The notes beneath the pieces were generated by a model that had not been told where the DNA came from, did not search any database, and worked only from the letters and a program-made list of their open reading frames with translations. Below are positions 13,801 through 17,781 of a stretch of DNA of 17,781 nt, piece by piece. The position numbers were made by a program, and so were the translations under genes. Within the stretch, counting starts at the first letter, position 1. Each line of letters begins with the position of its first letter. Origin of the DNA: Polaribacter sp. (GTDB taxonomy: Bacteria; Bacteroidota; Bacteroidia; Flavobacteriales; Flavobacteriaceae); the NCBI GenBank assembly GCA_030731695.1, contig JANQTK010000171.1, positions 1 through 17,781 on the forward strand, read 5' to 3'.

Positions 13801-14383
13801 GTACTCCTCTAATGTCTGCTTGCTTAACTTCGGTTAAATCTTCGATATCATCTTGCAAATATTCTGCAAATTCTTTCAATTTATCCAAAGGATAATCTCC
13901 TGAAATATTGATGTTTAGAAACGGAATTTCTTCAGACATACTCAAATCAAACGCATTTGGATCTACTTTTGCGCCATTAAAAGTGGGCCAATCTTCAGAA
14001 GCTTTTTCCGAATCGATTTTGTCTTTTACGCGTTGTTTGGCAACTTCAACATTCATATCGTCATCAAATTCAACAATAATCATAGAGTAATCTTCTTGCG
14101 AAGTTGAGGTAATTTCCACAACGCCACTCAAGCCCTTCAACTGGTCTTCTAGTGGATCAGTAATCAATTTTTCAATATCTTCAGCAGTATTTCCTGGATA
14201 TAAAGTACTGATATAGATTTTCGTTTCTTTAATTTCGGGAAAATCTTCTCTTGGCATATCGTAGTAAGCCGTAATTCCTAGGACTAAAATCAAGAAAATT
14301 GCCACATACATAGTTGTTCTATTGGAAATTGCCCAAGAAGAGAGTTTGAATTCTTTGTCCGTTTTTTTATTATTTGTAGTCAT
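10892..14383 (-). CDS. RND multidrug-type efflux pump, inner-membrane subunit (AcrB-like)
   Basis: A 1163-residue RND permease. TM1 is about 22-41, then a large periplasmic domain, TM2-6 (about 350-505), a second periplasmic domain (about 615-950) and TM8-12 (about 952-1146). The TM4 motif GLGMLVDNGIVVVENVYR places Asp415 at the AcrB Asp407 position, with Asn416 in place of Asp408. In TM10, GIVVNNGVVLLDY has Asn1023 where AcrB has Lys940. RLRPVLLTAITTILGLIPL after it is standard. Two extra hydrophobic segments (about 516-537 and 541-557) lie between TM6 and TM7, making the protein longer than the roughly 1050-residue AcrB. Drug or lipid export is expected, but the substrate cannot be read. 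It is the last gene of the efflux operon, 68 bp after the adaptor. Confidence 0.92.
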   Translation of the reverse strand: MTTNNKKTDKEFKLSSWAISNRTTMYVAIFLILVLGITAYYDMPREDFPEIKETKIYISTLYPGNTAEDIEKLITDPLEDQLKGLSGVVEITSTSQEDYSMIIVEFDDDMNVEVAKQRVKDKIDSEKASEDWPTFNGAKVDPNAFDLSMSEEIPFLNINISGDYPLDKLKEFAEYLQDDIEDLTEVKQADIRGVQEKEVEIAVDIYKMMATQVSFNDIITAINNGNVTSSAGNLIASGQRRTIRILGEIDKPSDLENFVVKTEKGNSIYLRDIATVRFKEKDKTTFARKDGKPVVMLDVKKRAGKNMIGAAEQIKVIVANAKENYFPKNLEVSITNDLSDKTIGQVDDLVNNIIFGIILVVGVLMFFLGFKNALFVGFAIPMSMFMSLMILGAMGYTLNTMILFGLIMGLGMLVDNGIVVVENVYRLMDEEGLSRVEAAKKGIGEIAYPIIISTVTTVAAFVPLGLWPGLFGQFMIYFPITLSVVLGSSLVVAIFFNSVLVSQLMTIEDKNMPLKRIISITSIVGGFGLIILIFGGAYRGLGSVMVFTAIMLWVYRIWLRKWANYFQENTLVWLENFYEKSLKTSLKRWFPIAITIGTFLLLFIAFGGFGASVASQRTKIEFFPDNKPNQVVVYIEYPQGTDIDETNKITKEIEQKVYSVLNQDLYMDEGINFMVESSVSQVGEGAGNPQTDGGSAAEMPHKGKITASMRQYKYRRGLDSEELRQKVQKALTGIYPGVLISVEKDANGPPTGAPINIELEGNNYDELIATAEKMRAYINSRNVPGVDEIKIDVNKDKPSMKVIVDREKAGELGVSTSQVGQQLRSAIFGAKAGIYKEDGDDYDINVRFNEDIRYNKSAIFEQKITFRDMASGQIKTIPVSSIATQSNSSGFSAIKHRDTKRVVTVYSQLAPGYVDAAAVVNQIKEEMKSFSDLPPSIKVDYTGQLEEQNKQQAFLIGAFFKGLALIFFILIFQFNSVSKPAIIMIAIFLSFIGVFGGIVISGSSFVIMMTMMGIIALAGIVVNNGVVLLDYMQLLIDRKKEEFGLDDQKYLPKELLLDAIIKAGKARLRPVLLTAITTILGLIPLAIGLNINFFSLFSEFDANIYMGGDNVIFWGPLAWAVIYGLFVATFLTLIVVPILFYLITRFKMWLHQKFSGETIEVLD

Positions 14384-14451
14384 TAGACTTGTGTTTTGAA
14401 TGATGTTTTCTTTAAATTTTCAGCTCAGCAATTAAAATTCAACAGCTTAAA

Positions 14452-15618
14452 TTATTCGCTAATTTTAACCTCTTGTCCATTTTTTACAGTTCTAGCACCT
14501 GCTTGAATTAGCATATCTCCTTCAGAAATTCCTTCTAAAATTTCGATAACATCACCTTGTGTTTTCCCTGTTTTAACAACCGTTTGTTTTGCAAAACCTT
14601 TGTTGCCGTTTAAATCAGTAATAATATATACATATTGTTGACCTTCAGCATTTTCCGAAATAATACTTTGCGGAATTAACAATGCTTTTTGATTTGTATA
14701 ATCGTTGATTTTTAATTTTGCAGTAAGATTTGGTTTGATGCTTCTATCTGAATTTGGAACTTCAATTTCTATCATAAAAGTTCTGTTTGCAGGATTGATA
14801 AAATTTCCTGTTTCTCTTACTTTTGCGTTTAAAGTTTTAGCTAACATTGGTAAAAAAACTTCCACATTTTTCCCTTTTGTAACATTACTGATATACTTTT
14901 CTGGGACAGCTGTTTCAATATACATGTTATTTAGATTGACAATTCTAAAAATTTCAGAACCCATTCCTGGAGCAACTACAGTTCCTTGCTCTTTAATCAC
15001 ATCATCAATAACCCCCGAAAATGGCGCTCTAATAGTTGATTTTGAAAGTTGTTTCTTAAATTGTTCCAAACTATTTTTTTGAGCTTCATAATTTGTTTTT
15101 GTTTGCAAAAACTGAATTTCAGAACCAATTTTTTGCTCCCACAAACTTTTTTGACGCTCAAAAGTTGTTTTTGCCAAAGCAGTTGTTGCTTCTAATTGTG
15201 CTACTTGTTGCGACATTCCACCATCATCAATCGTAGCTAAAATTTGACCTTTTACTACATTTTGTCCTCTTGAAACATACACTTTTTCTAATGTTCCAGG
15301 CATTTCAGGATAAATCAACACATTTTGCTTGGTTTTTACATCGCCTTGTAATTCAATATAATGATCAAAAACCTCTTCTTTGATTTCAATAGCTGTAACT
15401 AAAGGAACTCTTTTTAAGGTATCTAGTTTGTCTATTTCAGCAATTAACAGTTTTATTTTTTCAGAAATTTCTTGATTTTGTTTGTCTAGTTCCGATTTTT
15501 TAGCGCGAATTTGTTTCAAATCTTGGGTAGCAATCACTTCATCTAAAGTGGGTTGTTTTTTTTCTCCACAAGAAATTAAAACTAACGTTGATAGTAATAG
15601 TATGTATACAGTTCTCAT
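14452..15618 (-). CDS. RND efflux periplasmic adaptor (membrane fusion protein), lipoprotein
   Basis: A 388-residue adaptor of the AcrA/HlyD type. The N-terminus MRTVYILLLSTLVLISCGEK has a lipobox with lipidated Cys17. An extra charged coiled coil (about 28-68) comes before the first barrel strands. The biotinyl-lipoyl half-motifs are YPEMPGTLEKVYVSRGQNVV (103-122) and STIRAPFSGVIDDVIKEQGT, flanking the alpha-hairpin (about 134-190). Beta-barrel and membrane-proximal domains follow. It bridges the RND pump to the TolC-like channel in the periplasm. It starts 10 bp after the TolC-like stop, which confirms operon membership. Confidence 0.92.
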   Translation of the reverse strand: MRTVYILLLSTLVLISCGEKKQPTLDEVIATQDLKQIRAKKSELDKQNQEISEKIKLLIAEIDKLDTLKRVPLVTAIEIKEEVFDHYIELQGDVKTKQNVLIYPEMPGTLEKVYVSRGQNVVKGQILATIDDGGMSQQVAQLEATTALAKTTFERQKSLWEQKIGSEIQFLQTKTNYEAQKNSLEQFKKQLSKSTIRAPFSGVIDDVIKEQGTVVAPGMGSEIFRIVNLNNMYIETAVPEKYISNVTKGKNVEVFLPMLAKTLNAKVRETGNFINPANRTFMIEIEVPNSDRSIKPNLTAKLKINDYTNQKALLIPQSIISENAEGQQYVYIITDLNGNKGFAKQTVVKTGKTQGDVIEILEGISEGDMLIQAGARTVKNGQEVKISE

Positions 15619-15628
15619 TTTCAGTTAT

Positions 15629-17044
15629 TTATTTTATTGGAATGTTTAATGCGTTTTCTAAAGTTGCTTTTTTAGCAATTACATCAAGCATTGATTGAAT
15701 GTAATTTTGTTGTTGTGTGTATAATTGATTTTGTGCTTGTAACAAATCAAAACTTGACGAAATTCCTTCAAAAAATTTGATGCGTTGTTTGTTTTCAATT
15801 CTCTCTGCCAAACCAACATTTCTTTTCGCAGTTTGATAATTTTCAATGCTAAATTGGTAGTCGCTTTTGGCTTTTTCGGCTTGTAAACTAAGTCTTTGTT
15901 TTGTTTCTTCTAAACGTAAATCTGCAGTTTCTAAAGCTATTTTTGCTTGAGCTGTGGTTGCATTTTTTCCAAAACTACTAAAAATAGGCACGTTTAATCC
16001 AACTCCAAATAAGGATGATTGAAACCAACGTTGGTCGTTGTTAAAGAATGAAAAAGAATCAGAAAAAGCTTGTGCGCCATAATTTACAAACGCATTTAAA
16101 CTTGGTAAAAACATGCTTTTTTCACGTTTCAACATCAAACGTTTTACTTCTCTATCGTTTTCAGCGATTTTAAAATCAATGTGATTGTCAACGCTAAAAG
16201 TTTCAGAAATCAAACCTAAATTGATGTTTGACGTTGCTAATCCATCCAAAGAATCTGTCAAAATTAATTTGGTATCAATCGGATTTCCCATGGAAAGATT
16301 CAACATTTGATAGGCAATTGCTTGCATATTCTCTACGTTTCTCAATTGATTTTTTAAATTTCCTAAAGTGATTTCCAATTGCTCAACATCTTCCTCTTCA
16401 TTAAATCCGTTTTCGAATATTTTTTTAGCATCTTGATAATTTTTTTCAAGAATTTGGATGTTTTTTTTCAGAATTGCAACACTGTTTTCGGTTACTAAAA
16501 CATTTCCATAAGCATTTATTACAGCTTCTCTGGTAATCAATTCTGTTTTTTCTTCAGCTTGATTTGAAATTTTCAAAAAAGTTTTAGCAGCCTGTAATCC
16601 AACTAAATAAGAACCATCAAACAATAATTGTGTTAAAGTAACAGCTGCATTCATGTTCTGTTTGGTACCAAAAACCACAGGAATAAAGCCTTCAGGAGCT
16701 GTTGGTCTGCTATTAGCTTGCAAATTAAAATACTGTTCTACTGTTTCTACAGTAGAAGTGGTATTGTCAAAAGCGGCAGCTGGCAATAAAGAAACTGGCT
16801 GTTTTAAAAAGTTTTGATAATCAACTTTTGCATTAATTTGAGGCAAACCAATAGTGGTTGTTTCCCAAACTTTTTCTTTTGCAGAACTAATTTCATTTCT
16901 GGCAGCTTTGGTGTTATAGCTATTTTCTAACGCAAATTTTATGGCATCATCAAGAGAAAATGTCATGGTTTTTTCTTGAGCATTTAAGGTTGTTAGAAAA
17001 GTAATGCTTAACGCAAGTAAAATTCTTTTCATTTTAATTTTCAT
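15629..17044 (-). CDS. TolC-family outer membrane efflux channel
   Basis: A 471-residue protein with a signal peptide cut after about residue 22 (LTTLNA, then QEK). Two repeated halves of long amphipathic helices follow (for example TREAVINAYGNVLVTENSVA and the C-terminal ERIENKQRIKFFEG/SSFDLLQAQNQLYTQQQNYI), as expected for TolC. Three copies would form the outer-membrane exit duct of the pump. The first ATG (17042-17044) overlaps the TetR gene by 11 bp; a second in-frame ATG at 17030-17032 (MKRILLALS) gives an equally good signal peptide without overlap. Either way it is translated directly after the regulator. Confidence 0.9.
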   Translation of the reverse strand: MKIKMKRILLALSITFLTTLNAQEKTMTFSLDDAIKFALENSYNTKAARNEISSAKEKVWETTTIGLPQINAKVDYQNFLKQPVSLLPAAAFDNTTSTVETVEQYFNLQANSRPTAPEGFIPVVFGTKQNMNAAVTLTQLLFDGSYLVGLQAAKTFLKISNQAEEKTELITREAVINAYGNVLVTENSVAILKKNIQILEKNYQDAKKIFENGFNEEEDVEQLEITLGNLKNQLRNVENMQAIAYQMLNLSMGNPIDTKLILTDSLDGLATSNINLGLISETFSVDNHIDFKIAENDREVKRLMLKREKSMFLPSLNAFVNYGAQAFSDSFSFFNNDQRWFQSSLFGVGLNVPIFSSFGKNATTAQAKIALETADLRLEETKQRLSLQAEKAKSDYQFSIENYQTAKRNVGLAERIENKQRIKFFEGISSSFDLLQAQNQLYTQQQNYIQSMLDVIAKKATLENALNIPIK

Positions 17045-17633
17045 TTAATTGTTTTTCTAGTTGAAGAATCCCTTTTGGAGTGCAAATTCCTCGCAAATGG
17101 TAATCTAAATATTGGTTCATTAACGATTTCATTACATAGTTTTTTAAAGGAAACATATCATTGTCTTTAATTCCTGTAACTCCAATAAAATAAATTCTTG
17201 AAACAAAATCAACGTCTATATTTTCTCTGTAAAGACCCATTTTAACACCTTTTTCAAGATTTTCAATGACACATTTTTGCATCACTTGAAATTGTTTTTG
17301 TTTGAGAGTTAAAAATAATTTTGGGTAGTATTTTTGCAATTGATATTGAGGTGAAGATTTTTCATCCTTCAAATGTTCTAAAACCAATTTTTTGATGGCG
17401 AAGATTTCATCAATAGGATTCATGTCAATACCGCAAACATGATCAATTCCACAAGATATTTTTTCAAACATTGTATTGGTTACAGCAGTTACCAAATCTG
17501 TTTTATTGCTAAAATATTTATAAATGGTTTTTTTTGAAACTCCAATTGAATTGGCAATTTCATCCATGGTAACACTCTTGAAACCAAGGTTTAAGAATAA
17601 TTCGCAAGATTTATCAATGATTGTTTCTTTCAT
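17034..17633 (-). CDS. TetR/AcrR-family transcriptional regulator
   Basis: A 199-residue regulator. The N-terminal helix-turn-helix is classic: IIDKSCELFLNLGFKSVTMD, then EIANSIGVSKKTIYKYFSNK (about 25-44). The remainder is the helical ligand-binding and dimer domain, not conserved enough to suggest a ligand. It is the first gene of the operon regulator, channel, adaptor, pump, so it most likely represses its own operon and is released by a pump substrate. A 9-bp inverted repeat over its promoter is the probable operator. The ATG at 17631-17633 lies 10 nt after the -7 box. Confidence 0.92.
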   Translation of the reverse strand: MKETIIDKSCELFLNLGFKSVTMDEIANSIGVSKKTIYKYFSNKTDLVTAVTNTMFEKISCGIDHVCGIDMNPIDEIFAIKKLVLEHLKDEKSSPQYQLQKYYPKLFLTLKQKQFQVMQKCVIENLEKGVKMGLYRENIDVDFVSRIYFIGVTGIKDNDMFPLKNYVMKSLMNQYLDYHLRGICTPKGILQLEKQLNEN

Positions 17634-17643
17634 AATTCAGCGG

Positions 17644-17674
17644 CAAAAGTACAAAAGGAAACTTTAGATACAAA
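17644..17674 (-). promoter_or_regulatory. promoter of the TetR-TolC-adaptor-RND operon
   Basis: On the - strand TTTG (17671-17674), a 19-nt spacer and TACTTTTG (17644-17651) fit the Bacteroidota consensus TTTG-N19-TAnnTTTG exactly. The -7 box ends 10 nt before the regulator ATG, giving a very short leader. This is the best promoter match in the window. Confidence 0.82.
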
Positions 17675-17684
17675 AAAAGTTTCC
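17657..17684. promoter_or_regulatory. putative TetR operator (9-bp inverted repeat)
   Basis: GGAAACTTT (17657-17665) and its perfect complement AAAGTTTCC (17676-17684) are separated by 10 bp that contain the -33 box. Half-site centres are 19 bp apart, near two helical turns. A dimer bound here would block the operon promoter, consistent with autorepression by the first gene. Confidence 0.7.
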
Positions 17685-17781
17685 AAAGTTTTAATGATTT
17701 TTTAACATTCGAGGTTTTTAGAAGGGATTCTTTACCTTATTTTTACAAAAAATTTCAATTTTGGACATTTTACAATATCAA

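Noticed and set aside
17700..17781. Possible promoter for a + strand gene beyond the window (TTATTTTTAC near 17738)
   Set aside because: The match to TAnnTTTG is incomplete, there is no -33 box, and no coding start is visible before the window ends.

Overview
The window looks like chromosomal DNA of a marine-type Flavobacteriaceae (Bacteroidota), close in flavour to Polaribacter or Tenacibaculum. The reasons are: strongly AT-rich DNA; near absence of Shine-Dalgarno sites; repeated use of the Bacteroidota promoter -7 box TAnnTTTG; and gene families typical of that group (SDR-type threonine dehydrogenase, long RND pump, GreA-like 'SSAGDK' protein). The genus is inference. Nothing indicates a phage, plasmid, transposon or CRISPR array, and no tRNA or rRNA was seen.

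Region 1 (1-5859, + strand) is the right-hand part of a tightly packed biosynthetic operon. It runs: end of an FAD-dependent monooxygenase, SAM methyltransferase, type III polyketide synthase with intact Cys-His-Asn triad, SDR with an enoyl-reductase-type Tyr-x6-Lys signature, FabZ-like dehydratase, FabF-like ketosynthase with intact Cys-His-His triad, acyl carrier protein, 4'-phosphopantetheinyl transferase, and a GreA/GreB-like protein. The simplest model is a private type II fatty-acid-synthase module that builds an acyl-ACP starter. The type III PKS would extend and cyclise it to a resorcinol- or pyrone-type phenolic lipid, and the methyltransferase and flavoenzyme would then O-methylate and hydroxylate it, possibly towards a quinone. 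This is the most interesting system in the window. The operon is interrupted by two short gaps, each carrying a different palindromic intergenic repeat.

Region 2 (5837-10759) is ordinary housekeeping or hypothetical content. On the - strand are an orphan PotA/CysA-like ABC ATPase behind a conserved Bacteroidota hypothetical protein, a thioredoxin-fold protein with a one-cysteine active site, and SDR-type L-threonine 3-dehydrogenase. On the + strand is a pair encoding a lipoprotein and an NTF2-like protein, followed by convergent recX on the - strand. Several start codons in this region are fixed by -7 boxes that overlap longer in-frame alternatives.

Region 3 (10892-17781, - strand) is a complete multidrug-type RND efflux operon transcribed right to left: TetR regulator, TolC-like outer-membrane channel, lipoprotein membrane-fusion adaptor, RND pump. 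It has a clear promoter with a 9-bp inverted-repeat operator over the -33 box, and a palindromic repeat followed by a T-run that probably terminates it. The pump has a changed proton-relay set (one Asp kept, the partner Asp and the Lys both replaced by Asn) and two extra membrane segments in its middle.
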